IMG/VR virus record: IMGVR_UViG_3300044568_000318
Location: 1 to 56,949 of that record
DNA from: a virus
Direction: 5' to 3' (one strand)
Length of the DNA: 56,949 bases
The first letter of the stretch is position 1, and each line of letters starts with the position of its first letter. Below, one piece after another: positions 7,958 to 15,484 of this stretch. The translations under genes and the position numbers were made by a program. The notes under the pieces are model-generated. The model saw only the letters and a list, made by a program, of their open reading frames with translations, was not told the origin of the DNA and searched no databases.

Positions 7958-9507
7958 TTCCTTGTCTGTTCTTGGATGAGGTCCAGCAGCAGACCCTGGA
8001 GCTTCTGCTTGTTGCGCAGACGTTCGTACATCTTGTGCTCAAGGTCGGTGGCTTCGATGTGGATGACGTTGGACACCCGCTTCTTGCCGATGCGCTCGAT
8101 ACGCCCGTTGGCCTGGACGTACACCTCGTTGCTGTTGATCGGACCGTACCAGATGATGGTCGATGCTGTCGTCAGGGTTAGCCCGTGGGCCATCGTCCCG
8201 GGGTGAGCGATGAGAACCTGTGGGTCCCTGCCGTGCTGGAAGTCGTGGAAGATCTTGTTGCGCTGTGATGCGCTGACCTCTCCGTTGACCACGCCAACGG
8301 TGAAGTGCTTGGCAAGTTCCTTCTCCAGCATGTGCAGTGTGCCGGTCAGCGGCACGAAGACGATGACTTTCTCTCCTGCTTCTTCGATCACCTCCTTTAC
8401 CAAGTTGATGCGTGGTGTGCAGTCGATCTCGATGTTCTGACCGTCATCGCCATACGCCACGCCGCAGGCGATCTGCACTAACTTCTGGATCTTCACCGCC
8501 TCGTTGACTGCGGTGATGGTCCCCTCCGCAGCCGCTTCGGTCACGAAGTGGCGCAACATCTGGGTGAAGTGCTTCCTCTGTTCGGTGGTCAGTTCCACCT
8601 GCCGGGTCTGCACGATCGTCTCGGGCAGGTCGAAGCACTCATCCCGTGTGTACCGCACAGCCGGTTGCAGGATGTGCTTGACGATGTCCACGGACTCAGG
8701 GCGCGGGACGAACTTCCACTGCCCGATCTTCATCATCACCTGTTCACGGAAGGCAGTGAACGTCTTGGTGCAGTACGGACTGTTGACCAGCTTCGCCAGT
8801 GCCCATGCGTCTGTCGGGTCGTTAGGGGTCGGCGTGCCGGTCATCAACCACAAACGTGCTGTGGTGTTCTGGTCCATCCATTTGCGGAACAGCTTGAACC
8901 TCTGCGTCTGCGGGTTGCGGTACACCGCAGCCTCGTCCACGATGATGAGGTCGAACATCCCGATGGCCTTGTCCGCGATGATGGGGAAGCCGTCGTGGTT
9001 GCAGATGTAGAAGTCCACGTCGGTGGACAGCCGCTTGAGTCGCTTCTCAGCGGTGCCGTGCAGCACGGCGAACTTGCGGTGGATCAGCCCCTTGAAGATA
9101 CCGTCCGCCCACACACGCTCCAACGTACTGAGGGGTGAGAGGATGAGTACCTTACTGACTTGCCGGGTCTTGATCAGATAGTCCGCAGCCCACAGCGCAG
9201 ACTGCGTCTTGCCGGTGCCGATCTCGTTGAGCACAAGGGCACGTTGGTTCAGCGTGAGGAACGCTGCCGTCTCCCGCTGGTGGTCGTATGGGGTGAGCCC
9301 ACCGGGCCAGTCGTAGTAGTGCAGGATGGGGCTCGGTGCCTTGATCCCCAGGTTGCGCAGCACGCGCACCTCGTCCAGTCTGTGTGGTGCCACCACGATG
9401 GGCACGCCGCGCACCTCGTAAGGTCGGGCTGTGGGTATGGCACTGAGCACCCGCTCGGGGTTGTTCAGCTTCAGCGCCAGGGCCTTGGCTCGTTCAACTA
9501 CCAGCAT
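7954..9507 (-). CDS. SNF2-family DEAD-like helicase
   Basis: A 517-residue ATPase of superfamily 2. Motif I is NEIGTGKT (about residues 95-102), motif II is DEAA, motif III is MTGTPTPN, and motif VI is QANGRIERIGKK near the C-terminus, the usual SNF2/Rad54-like set. Length matches the compact phage SNF2 helicases that lack extra domains. It overlaps the VRR-NUC gene by 14 bases upstream and the coiled-coil gene by 4 bases downstream. Pairing with a VRR-NUC nuclease is common in phages and points to a role in replication-linked DNA remodelling or recombination. Confidence 0.93.
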   Translation of the reverse strand: MLVVERAKALALKLNNPERVLSAIPTARPYEVRGVPIVVAPHRLDEVRVLRNLGIKAPSPILHYYDWPGGLTPYDHQRETAAFLTLNQRALVLNEIGTGKTQSALWAADYLIKTRQVSKVLILSPLSTLERVWADGIFKGLIHRKFAVLHGTAEKRLKRLSTDVDFYICNHDGFPIIADKAIGMFDLIIVDEAAVYRNPQTQRFKLFRKWMDQNTTARLWLMTGTPTPNDPTDAWALAKLVNSPYCTKTFTAFREQVMMKIGQWKFVPRPESVDIVKHILQPAVRYTRDECFDLPETIVQTRQVELTTEQRKHFTQMLRHFVTEAAAEGTITAVNEAVKIQKLVQIACGVAYGDDGQNIEIDCTPRINLVKEVIEEAGEKVIVFVPLTGTLHMLEKELAKHFTVGVVNGEVSASQRNKIFHDFQHGRDPQVLIAHPGTMAHGLTLTTASTIIWYGPINSNEVYVQANGRIERIGKKRVSNVIHIEATDLEHKMYERLRNKQKLQGLLLDLIQEQTRK

Positions 9508-9802
9508 CTTGTCCCAACCACTTGTCTAGTTCTGCTACGTCTTCTTCGCACCGCACCAGGAACCACCGGCCCCCAGCAAGTACGATCTGTTCGCCCGTTG
9601 CCACTTGCAGGGCAGTGGGCTTCTTGGTCTTGTCAGCCTTGCACTCGATACCTACGAACCCGCCATCCACGATGCACACGAAGTCTGGGATGCCTGACTT
9701 GCCGAAGCCGTTGTTCCCCGGCAGGAAGTACCAGATCTTGTGTGCCTGCAAGACCTCGCGCACTCGGCGTTTGATCTTGCCCTCGGGTGTAAGAGCCGCC
9801 AT
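9494..9802 (-). CDS. VRR-NUC domain nuclease
   Basis: A 102-residue protein starting at the ATG at 9802, 22 bases after the preceding gene. An upstream-extended frame exists, but it would overlap the neighbour and is low-complexity. The catalytic pattern GIPDFVCIVDGGFVGIECK contains the PD...ExK residues of the stand-alone viral VRR-NUC fold of the PD-(D/E)XK superfamily. Such proteins cleave branched DNA such as Holliday junctions. It is translationally coupled to the SNF2 helicase, so the two probably work together. Confidence 0.92.
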   Translation of the reverse strand: MAALTPEGKIKRRVREVLQAHKIWYFLPGNNGFGKSGIPDFVCIVDGGFVGIECKADKTKKPTALQVATGEQIVLAGGRWFLVRCEEDVAELDKWLGQDAGS

Positions 9803-9824
9803 GATACACAGCCTTACGTTCGTG

Positions 9825-10475
9825 TCAAGCAAATTCGCAAGTGTCCCGCGCAGGGCAGAACTTGCACAGTCCACTCGGTCGCGCAGGCCAGTTGTCGTTG
9901 GTGTAGGCGTCGTGGATGCGCTGGATGCGAGCCATGATCTCAGCCCAGGCTGAGTTGATGTTGACACGTGTGTACATCTCTGTGTCCATCTCCAGGGTCT
10001 TCAGCCACACCAGTGAGGTCCGCACCCGGTGCACATCCGGGTAGTGCTTGAACACCTGGGCAGCGAAGATCTGCATCTGGAAGAAGTCCGGGTTGCGCTT
10101 GCCGGTCTTCCAGTCCATCACCACAGCGTCAGGACCACGCAGCACCAGCACGTCGAGCTTGCTGCGTAGCCATGCGTCAGGCTCCCACCACCCGGTGGGG
10201 TGCAGGTTCTCGTTCAGCACAAGTTCCTTCTCGATGTGAAGCTCCCCTTCTCGTGCCAACTTCTCGACGGAAGCACACAACGGGTCGTACGCCACAACTT
10301 CTTGGTCGATCTCTGACCCCTTCAGCCTGGCCTCCAGCAGAGCATGTATCCGCTCGCCATACTTCGATGCCTCCCCGCCCTGGTCGCTGACATCCTTGCG
10401 GATACGCTGCCGGTAGTACCGCAGGGGGCAGTTCTCAAACAGCTTGATGGATGAGTAGGAATGCGTCAGGCGCAT
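9825..10475 (-). CDS. Cas4/AddB-like PD-(D/E)XK exonuclease with iron-sulphur cysteines
   Basis: A 216-residue nuclease. N-terminal SYSSIKLFENCPLRYY provides the first cysteine. The core has SKLDVLVL and VMDWKTGK, the D...DxK metal site. The C-terminus CKFCPARDTCEF supplies three more cysteines. One plus three cysteines around a RecB-type core is the hallmark of the AddB/Cas4 group, in which they hold a 4Fe-4S cluster. It likely resects DNA ends in phage replication or recombination. There is no CRISPR array nearby, so a Cas4 role in adaptation is not suggested. Confidence 0.92.
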   Translation of the reverse strand: MRLTHSYSSIKLFENCPLRYYRQRIRKDVSDQGGEASKYGERIHALLEARLKGSEIDQEVVAYDPLCASVEKLAREGELHIEKELVLNENLHPTGWWEPDAWLRSKLDVLVLRGPDAVVMDWKTGKRNPDFFQMQIFAAQVFKHYPDVHRVRTSLVWLKTLEMDTEMYTRVNINSAWAEIMARIQRIHDAYTNDNWPARPSGLCKFCPARDTCEFA

Positions 10476-10529
10476 GGCAGTACGCCACGGGGGTGGTCCG
10501 TGGCAGTGTGTTGTGGCCCTGTCGGTATA

Positions 10530-10775
10530 TCACACAGCGGCAGGTTTGTACAAGCGTGCTTCGGGGCCGCACGGGCCCTCTTCGTCTCGGGCGTCGATGC
10601 AGTACCCTGCCCCACCCGCGCCGCCTTGGCGCAGCATCTTGCACCGCATCACACCTTCGCCCTCGTACCCTTCACGCAAGGTGCAGTGCTGGCATCGCTC
10701 ACACTGCTCGCGCTGCTGCCACCACAGGGCCGTTGCCGGGTGGACTCGGAGGAACTCAGAAAGAAGGGTTGCCAT
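10530..10775 (-). CDS. Small cysteine-rich protein
   Basis: An 81-residue protein starting at the ATG at 10775 and overlapping the gene before it by 20 bases. Cysteine pairs (CERCQHC, then single cysteines at the MRCKM and GYCID positions) suggest a small zinc ribbon. It begins the 10.5-12.1 kb set of small accessory genes. Other frames of this stretch are also open because of high GC; this one is chosen for its spacing and cysteine pattern. Function unknown. Confidence 0.65.
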   Translation of the reverse strand: MATLLSEFLRVHPATALWWQQREQCERCQHCTLREGYEGEGVMRCKMLRQGGAGGAGYCIDARDEEGPCGPEARLYKPAAV

Positions 10776-11043
10776 ACTCTTCGTCCTCGTCGGGAAGCTG
10801 GATGCCGTGGCGGGCTAGCCGGTCCCTGGCCCACTCGTTGAGATGCGTGACCTTGGGGTCGGGCTGGCCTCGGGCGCACTGACGCCAGCCGTCAGCGATC
10901 ATGCGGTTGCGCTCGGCTGCGGCGACGAGGGCGGCGAAGCGGGTCAGCGCGGGGGTTATCTCCCACTGATCCACCCAGATCATGTCGCGCTTGGTTTCAA
11001 ACCCAGCTTTGCTGGCGACTTCGATGATGTCGTCTCTGGTCAT
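10756..11043 (-). CDS. Hypothetical accessory protein
   Basis: A 95-residue protein (from MTRDDIIEVASKAGF) starting at the ATG at 11043, inside an ATGA overlap with the membrane-protein gene before it. The N-terminal pattern of a short helix followed by a Trp-containing segment is typical of small phage proteins found in Burkholderiales prophages. The acidic tail (LPDEDEEYGNP) is notable. Function unknown. Confidence 0.75.
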   Translation of the reverse strand: MTRDDIIEVASKAGFETKRDMIWVDQWEITPALTRFAALVAAAERNRMIADGWRQCARGQPDPKVTHLNEWARDRLARHGIQLPDEDEEYGNPSF

Positions 11044-11246
11044 GTCTTGCCCCTCAACCACGCATTCCACACGATGCAGCCGATGGTCCACAGCACAGAC
11101 GCTGCGAATGCGCAGGCTGACGCCAAGAAAACCCATTCGTACTCAGGCTTGCGGGTGGCCAGCACTTCGGTGATTGCCTGCACGACGAACACCATGCCTG
11201 TGACCTGTACCGCTGTGCGCGGCCAGAAATAGTCGATCCTTTTCAT
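11040..11246 (-). CDS. Small membrane protein, two transmembrane segments
   Basis: A 68-residue protein with two hydrophobic stretches, about residues 11-28 and 38-60 (WVFLASACAFAASVLWTIGC), and a basic C-terminal tail. It has four-base overlaps with the genes on both sides. It may sit in the host inner membrane. An accessory or exclusion role is possible, but nothing in the sequence decides it. Confidence 0.75.
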   Translation of the reverse strand: MKRIDYFWPRTAVQVTGMVFVVQAITEVLATRKPEYEWVFLASACAFAASVLWTIGCIVWNAWLRGKT

Positions 11247-11536
11247 GTCTTGCTCCTCCCAATCTCAGCCGCAGCCCTGACGATTGCGCGGCGGGTGGCG
11301 GCGTAGGGGTCGGTGCCGTAGGGTTCGATCTCCCAGCGCGCCCCGTCTGTCTGCATCGCCTGCGCAGTACCGTTCTCAATGCCGTCAAAGTCAACTGCGA
11401 TCTTCAACTTCACCGCCAGCCGCAAAGCGTCGGCATCAGAGGTGAGGGGGTTCCAGTTGTAGGACGCAGCAGGGTGGAAGTTCACGCGCAGCCCAGCCGC
11501 CTTCGCAGCGGCCTCAAGCAGTTCGCGGTCGGTCAT
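11243..11536 (-). CDS. Hypothetical accessory protein
   Basis: A 97-residue protein starting MTDRELLEAAAKAAG at the ATG at 11536, within an ATGA overlap. It shares the style of the gene at 10756-11043: a short N-terminal helix, then an aromatic segment, then an Arg/Ala helix. Proteins of this type are widespread in phages and prophages of Burkholderiales; none has a function I can assign. Confidence 0.78.
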   Translation of the reverse strand: MTDRELLEAAAKAAGLRVNFHPAASYNWNPLTSDADALRLAVKLKIAVDFDGIENGTAQAMQTDGARWEIEPYGTDPYAATRRAIVRAAAEIGRSKT

Positions 11537-11934
11537 GTGTTTCGCTCCTTGCAAGCCTGCTCGATGGCGCGGGCAATGTCGGCAAGCGTAGAGCCGAACT
11601 CGATGATCTTGACCCGCTCCTCCTCCGTCAGGCTCACCCACTCGCGGCGGGGTGGGTGGGCTGTAAACCGCTCCAGCGCCTCTCGATCCCACGCACCGAC
11701 CCAACCGGCTGGCGTTTCCGCAAGCCAGCGAACAATGCACTGGGTTGCCCCTTCTGGATTCGGCGGCTTGATCTCTACCGGCTCCTGCTCCTGCTGCTGC
11801 GCCAGCGCGGCGCGGAGGGCTTCAATTGCTTGCCATCGTTCAGGTCTGTTTGCCTTTTGCGTAAACCCCCATTGGTCTGCCATGAACTCCAACGCCTCCA
11901 GCGCCTGCTGGGCGGCTTTCTTCAAGTCGCTCAT
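11533..11934 (-). CDS. Hypothetical accessory protein
   Basis: A 133-residue protein beginning MSDLKKAAQQALEALEFM, an amphipathic helix seen at the N-terminus of many small phage-encoded proteins. A Gln-rich stretch follows, and the C-terminal half reads like a small helical domain. It is coupled to both neighbours by four-base overlaps. Function unknown. It belongs to the same imported-looking cassette as the surrounding small genes. Confidence 0.8.
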   Translation of the reverse strand: MSDLKKAAQQALEALEFMADQWGFTQKANRPERWQAIEALRAALAQQQEQEPVEIKPPNPEGATQCIVRWLAETPAGWVGAWDREALERFTAHPPRREWVSLTEEERVKIIEFGSTLADIARAIEQACKERNT

Positions 11935-12128
11935 ACCAACCCCGCCGCTGTCAGCACAACCACGCAGATCGCAGCGATCCCGGCCAGGGCGAGAAGCACA
12001 TCGTCAATCACAATGCGCAGCATGTCGTGATCAGGCTCCTCGGGTTCCCCGATGCCGAGATCAGTCGCCGCTTCGGCGGCTTCGGGATGCCTGCCCTGCT
12101 GGTCAAGTCCTTTCGGTATCCTGCTCAT
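11931..12128 (-). CDS. Small single-pass membrane protein
   Basis: A 65-residue protein with a hydrophilic N-terminal half and one long hydrophobic segment at the C-terminus (DVLLALAGIAAICVVVLTAA). The ATG at 12128 overlaps the polymerase stop codon by one base; a GTG three bases upstream (12131) would give GTGA coupling. Either start works. It is the first gene after the DNA polymerase. Function unknown. Confidence 0.75.
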   Translation of the reverse strand: MSRIPKGLDQQGRHPEAAEAATDLGIGEPEEPDHDMLRIVIDDVLLALAGIAAICVVVLTAAGLV

Positions 12129-14848
12129 CACGTATCTCCGTAGTTGTCAGCCATACCGGACTCACATGCAACCGGCAGGTCGGGTGCCCACTTGGGCGGG
12201 GTTGACATCACAGCAACAAGTTGCTGCTCTGCCGCTGCTGCGTCTTCCTTCTTCGCAGTGATGATGATCTCGTCGTGCACCTGGAACGCTGCGCGGTAGT
12301 GCTGCCCGATGGTCGCCATCTGCTCACGGATGACGATGGCTGCGAGTGCCTGGATGCAGTTCTCCACCACCTTGCCTCCGTAGATCTTCGTCCACGGGAT
12401 GTCCTCGATGTCACCGCCAGTGACACGTTCCTTGAGCGCCTTGCGGTATGCCCGTGCGTCCGAGATGTACTCGAAACCGCTGCCGTTCTGACGCAGTGCA
12501 GGATATTGGACCTTGAACCTGCTCGGCAGGTGGATGCCGTCCTTGTCGTAGGGCAACAGCGGGTGGATCTCGCCACCAGTGCCGAAGACCATGTTGCTCA
12601 GGGCGTTGCCGCACCGCTGCCACAACTGCACGATCTTCCAGTTCTCCTGTCGGTACAGCCTGACGATCCGTTCGGCTTCGTGGATGTCGATCACCACGTT
12701 CACTCCACCCTGTCCGATCTCCAGGGTGCGCCGGAACTTCTCGGCACCCATGCCGTAGCCCAGGCCGAGGATGCAGTTGTGGACAATGACTGGTCCTGCC
12801 TCAGTCAGTATCGTGAACCTGTTGCGAGAGCCGCAGTTCAAGATGTCGTATACGTTCCTCCAAGTCAGCCACCTTACGCTTGTTGCGGAGGTTATCGCTG
12901 CGCGATACGAAGCGGATGTTCCCTGGCGCATAAGGGCCGTCCACGTCGACGCGATCCATCTCGAAATCAGGTCGGTCCCAGCCTTCAAGGGTCTGAACGT
13001 ATCGAAGGAAGGACGCTCTATCCCTGCGCCATTCGGGGTGCACATGGATACCACGTCCGCCGTAGTGCTTGAACACACGACAAGTTGGTGTGTGGCATCG
13101 AGTGATTGCCGAAGCGAGGCGATTGAGTAGGCGAGCCCGGTGCTCATCATCTGCCATTGCTTCGCTGTACACCCAATACCGTTTCGCAGCCGCCGAAGTC
13201 TTGGCGCAAAGAGGGCACCGAGTGCTGCGGAAGTCCTTGAAGTTATGGTTGTCAACCAAGTATTCGGCCTCGTTACAGTCACAGCGGACGATGAGTGCAG
13301 CCACTCCTCTTCGGGGGCCAGCCACATAGCCTGTGACGGTAAGTTTTCCGCTCCGGTGTCCAACGCTTGGTAGAGGGTACCTTCGTCGGCTACCACTGAC
13401 TGCGCTTCCAGCCATTGCATCCCTGACCACACTTGGTGATCCGGAGTCAACCAAGCTCCGCACAGACTCAATGTTGGCTTGATGCCGTTGTTCAGTAGTC
13501 CTTGATGGCATACCCACTCCTCTCCATCCCACAGCTTGTCTTCGGTGGTTACCGATTCGATAGGCTTCCACCCGCTGTCGGATAGTACGAGAGTTCCCTC
13601 GGCAATACAAGTCTTGCCTACGAACCGTTCGATCTTGTCCTTCTTCGTGATGTCCCGTCCGTACACCTTGGATGCGAACTCCGAGTACACGTCACGCTTC
13701 TCACGGAACGCTTGCAGGAGGTCCTCCTGTCCTGCGATGTACGCCACCATGCGAGCCTCGATCTGCGAGGAATCACAGGCAATGATCTTGTGGTCCGGTG
13801 GTGCCTTCAGTGCACGGCGGATCGTCGTGTTGCCACGGCTCGGCAGGTTCTGGAGGTTGAGCTTGTCGCCACCACTGAACCGACCCGTGTGGGCACCGTA
13901 GTAGTTCAGCATGATGGGCAGTCGACCACGCCCAGCCACACCGATGAGGGCTTCGGTCCGAGTCTCTTCGATGGTGGACTTGACCCCGAGGCGAGCAGCC
14001 ACTACGTTCTGCACACGCTCGTCAGGATGTTCCAGCAAGTCGGTCATGCCCTTGTCCGTCTTCGCCAGTGCCCATGTCTCCTTACCCGTGGTGCGGCTGA
14101 TCTTCCTCGGTGGGTCCACACCAAGGTTCCCCAGCATCTGAGCGAATGCGTCGTTGCTCATCAGCGCACGGGACATGGGCAGCGTCCCATCCCCATACAC
14201 CACCAACTTGTCCAGCAGTGCTTGCTTGCGTGCACGCACCTCCTTCAGGTGGTCCTCCAGCAGGGGCACGTCGAGTTCGATCACCGGCTCGGTGTACATG
14301 CGCAGCGTCTGGTCGATGACCAGCAACTCACTGGCGGGGAAGCCCACCTTGAGCTTGTCGAACAACTGCTTGGTCATGTTCACGTCGTTGATGCAGTACT
14401 GTCCGTACTGATCAAGGTCACGCTCGGTGAAGTCCGCACGCCGCTTACCCTTGGCAGCGACGACCTCATCCCCCTTCTTGCCGATGCCGTAGTACGCAGT
14501 GAGCGCAGCGAGACTGCCACCCACAGTGATGTTGTGGTTCGGGCGTGCCATGCTGAGGGTGTCGAGCCACAGCCTGGGCTTGATGCCGAAGTGCCACGAG
14601 AGGATGGCACCATCGAACGCTGTGTTGTGGCACAGGATCGCCCGCTTGCGGTAGTCCAGACCCTTGAGGAACTTGCCGATGGCAGCGTGGTCCCCGGTGA
14701 ACCAGTCGGTGGGGTAGTCGTTGACCTTGATCCCCACACCGATGATCTCGAAACGCGGGTCACGGACGTACGCCTCGGTGGTCATCTTCGACAGGCTGTA
14801 CTCATCGTCGTAGTACGTCTCCATGTCTATTGCCACGATGTCCATCAC
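12128..14848 (-). CDS. Family A DNA polymerase with an in-frame intein
   Basis: A 906-residue precursor; the polymerase without intein is 628 residues, normal for T7/PolA-type phage enzymes. The 3'-5' exonuclease has VAIDMETYYDD (Exo I), CHNTAFD (Exo II) and YCINDVNM (Exo III). Polymerase motif A is ACDSSQIEARM (about 357-367), and motif C is FQVHDEIII (about 855-863). Motif B (KTCILGLGYGMG) is split: residues 414-691 are a protein-splicing element placed between T413 and C692. Excision is required to rebuild the fingers helix. The ATG at 14848 overlaps the preceding gene (ATGA). The central part of the intein in this frame is an out-of-frame reading of an HNH gene (see 12801..13511), so about 160 residues are probably filler. 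Confidence 0.95.
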   Translation of the reverse strand: MMDIVAIDMETYYDDEYSLSKMTTEAYVRDPRFEIIGVGIKVNDYPTDWFTGDHAAIGKFLKGLDYRKRAILCHNTAFDGAILSWHFGIKPRLWLDTLSMARPNHNITVGGSLAALTAYYGIGKKGDEVVAAKGKRRADFTERDLDQYGQYCINDVNMTKQLFDKLKVGFPASELLVIDQTLRMYTEPVIELDVPLLEDHLKEVRARKQALLDKLVVYGDGTLPMSRALMSNDAFAQMLGNLGVDPPRKISRTTGKETWALAKTDKGMTDLLEHPDERVQNVVAARLGVKSTIEETRTEALIGVAGRGRLPIMLNYYGAHTGRFSGGDKLNLQNLPSRGNTTIRRALKAPPDHKIIACDSSQIEARMVAYIAGQEDLLQAFREKRDVYSEFASKVYGRDITKKDKIERFVGKTCIAEGTLVLSDSGWKPIESVTTEDKLWDGEEWVCHQGLLNNGIKPTLSLCGAWLTPDHQVWSGMQWLEAQSVVADEGTLYQALDTGAENLPSQAMWLAPEEEWLHSSSAVTVTRPNTWLTTITSRTSAALGALFAPRLRRLRNGIGCTAKQWQMMSTGLAYSIASLRQSLDATHQLVVCSSTTADVVSMCTPNGAGIERPSFDTFRPLKAGTDLISRWIASTWTALMRQGTSASYRAAITSATSVRWLTWRNVYDILNCGSRNRFTILTEAGPVIVHNCILGLGYGMGAEKFRRTLEIGQGGVNVVIDIHEAERIVRLYRQENWKIVQLWQRCGNALSNMVFGTGGEIHPLLPYDKDGIHLPSRFKVQYPALRQNGSGFEYISDARAYRKALKERVTGGDIEDIPWTKIYGGKVVENCIQALAAIVIREQMATIGQHYRAAFQVHDEIIITAKKEDAAAAEQQLVAVMSTPPKWAPDLPVACESGMADNYGDT
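12776..13609 (-). other. Intein (Hint splicing domain) within DNA polymerase
   Basis: Residues 414-691 of the polymerase frame. The N-terminal block begins C-I-A-E-G-T-L, followed by a WDGEEWV segment and a TPDHQVW block. These are the conserved intein blocks A and B with the TxxH residues. The C-terminal part contains VYDILNCGSRNRF (block F) and ends VIVHN before the +1 Cys of the extein (block G). Recognisable splicing sequence covers only about residues 414-499 and 661-691, the size of a mini-intein. The middle shows no LAGLIDADG or HNH domain in this frame; an HNH domain is present in another frame of the same strand. Confidence 0.92.
12801..13511 (-). CDS. HNH homing endonuclease nested out of frame inside the intein
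   Basis: A 236-residue reading if the ATG at 13511 is used. It is preceded five bases upstream by a strong GGAGAGGAG site that is itself part of the intein WDGEEWV codons. An ATG at 13415 (204 residues) has a weaker site. The recognisable domain starts at SGKLTVTGY. Zinc cysteines are C77/C79 and C99/C102. The HNH core has YGGRGIHV (150-157), EMDRVDVDG, YAPGNIRF and NLRNKR, all intact and in normal order for this family of phage HNH homing enzymes. A charged helix forms the C-terminus. The stop codon lies inside the DNA for the intein C-terminal block. It probably cuts intein-less polymerase genes to spread the element; activity is inferred. Confidence 0.85.
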   Translation of the reverse strand: MPSRTTEQRHQANIESVRSLVDSGSPSVVRDAMAGSAVSGSRRRYPLPSVGHRSGKLTVTGYVAGPRRGVAALIVRCDCNEAEYLVDNHNFKDFRSTRCPLCAKTSAAAKRYWVYSEAMADDEHRARLLNRLASAITRCHTPTCRVFKHYGGRGIHVHPEWRRDRASFLRYVQTLEGWDRPDFEMDRVDVDGPYAPGNIRFVSRSDNLRNKRKVADLEERIRHLELRLSQQVHDTD

Positions 14849-15087
14849 GGCTTCTCCTTAGCGCCGAGGCGCTTCTTCGTGGCTTGCACCTGCTCAAACT
14901 GCTCCACGATCTCCGGGTAGTTGGTGGTCACAAACGTGTGTAGCGATGGGGTACGGTCCACTTTCGCTTCAAGATTGTTGATGCGCTCCATCAGCATCTT
15001 GATGTAGTACATGACCTCTCGGGGGTCTTGCTCCATACGCCGCATCATGTCCCTTTGGTAGTACGGGTCGTCGTTCCAAGGACTCAT
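14845..15087 (-). CDS. Small coiled-coil protein
   Basis: An 80-residue charged protein with a probable coiled coil in the middle (VMYYIKMLMERINNLEAKVD). It starts at 15087 and overlaps the next gene upstream and the polymerase downstream by four bases each. It has no enzymatic motif. Tight coupling to the polymerase gene suggests a replication accessory role, but that is a guess. Confidence 0.8.
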   Translation of the reverse strand: MSPWNDDPYYQRDMMRRMEQDPREVMYYIKMLMERINNLEAKVDRTPSLHTFVTTNYPEIVEQFEQVQATKKRLGAKEKP

Positions 15088-15260
15088 TTCCCCACCACCC
15101 CCAAGGTGTAGACCCGCAGCAGGCGTGCTTCCACTGCAAGCTCTTCGATGAGGGGCAGATTCTTGTCAGGCTCGCCTTCCAGGAAGTTGTTGTGGATCTC
15201 CCTGAGGAGACGTTCCATCTTGGTCATGATGGGTGCGTAGTCGAACAGTTCTTCGCTCAT
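15084..15260 (-). CDS. Small hypothetical protein
   Basis: A 58-residue protein from MSEELFDYAPIM at the ATG at 15260. It is acidic at the N-terminus and helical. It starts within an ATGA overlap with the upstream gene and ends in a four-base overlap with the coiled-coil gene. A longer upstream frame is out of register with the neighbour and is ignored. Function unknown. Confidence 0.75.
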   Translation of the reverse strand: MSEELFDYAPIMTKMERLLREIHNNFLEGEPDKNLPLIEELAVEARLLRVYTLGVVGK

Positions 15261-15484
15261 TCCAGTATCCGTTTCTGCGTCTTGTACGCGGTGAGGAGTT
15301 CTTTGAGGTGCGGGTCTGCGTTCACTACGAATCGCAGGAAGCCCATCATGTCGAGCAGGAAGGCGAGTTGTTCGCCGTCGAGTTCTACTCGTGTACCGTC
15401 TACATTGGTGAGAATGAGGCTGCTTCCGGCCTTCAGACCCGTTACTCCGAATGGACCACCACTGGACGTTGTGGTGTTGTTCAC
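15257..15484 (-). CDS. Small hypothetical protein (GTG start)
   Basis: A 75-residue protein with a GTG start at 15484 in a GTGA overlap with the stop of the DUF3310-like gene. The first half is Ser/Thr/Gly-rich (TTTSSGGPFGVTGLK), then comes a beta-like stretch with VDGTRVELDGEQ, then a helix. The pattern of overlapping GTGA/ATGA junctions through this operon supports the start. Function unknown. Confidence 0.75.
   Translation of the reverse strand: MNNTTTSSGGPFGVTGLKAGSSLILTNVDGTRVELDGEQLAFLLDMMGFLRFVVNADPHLKELLTAYKTQKRILE

Noticed and set aside
9825-10475. A CRISPR-adaptation role for the Cas4-like nuclease
   Set aside because: No cas1/cas2 or array in the genome; the neighbours are replication and recombination genes.
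13712-14920. Open frame of 402 codons on the plus strand
   Set aside because: Antisense shadow of the DNA polymerase exonuclease and palm region; low-complexity composition, no ribosome site.
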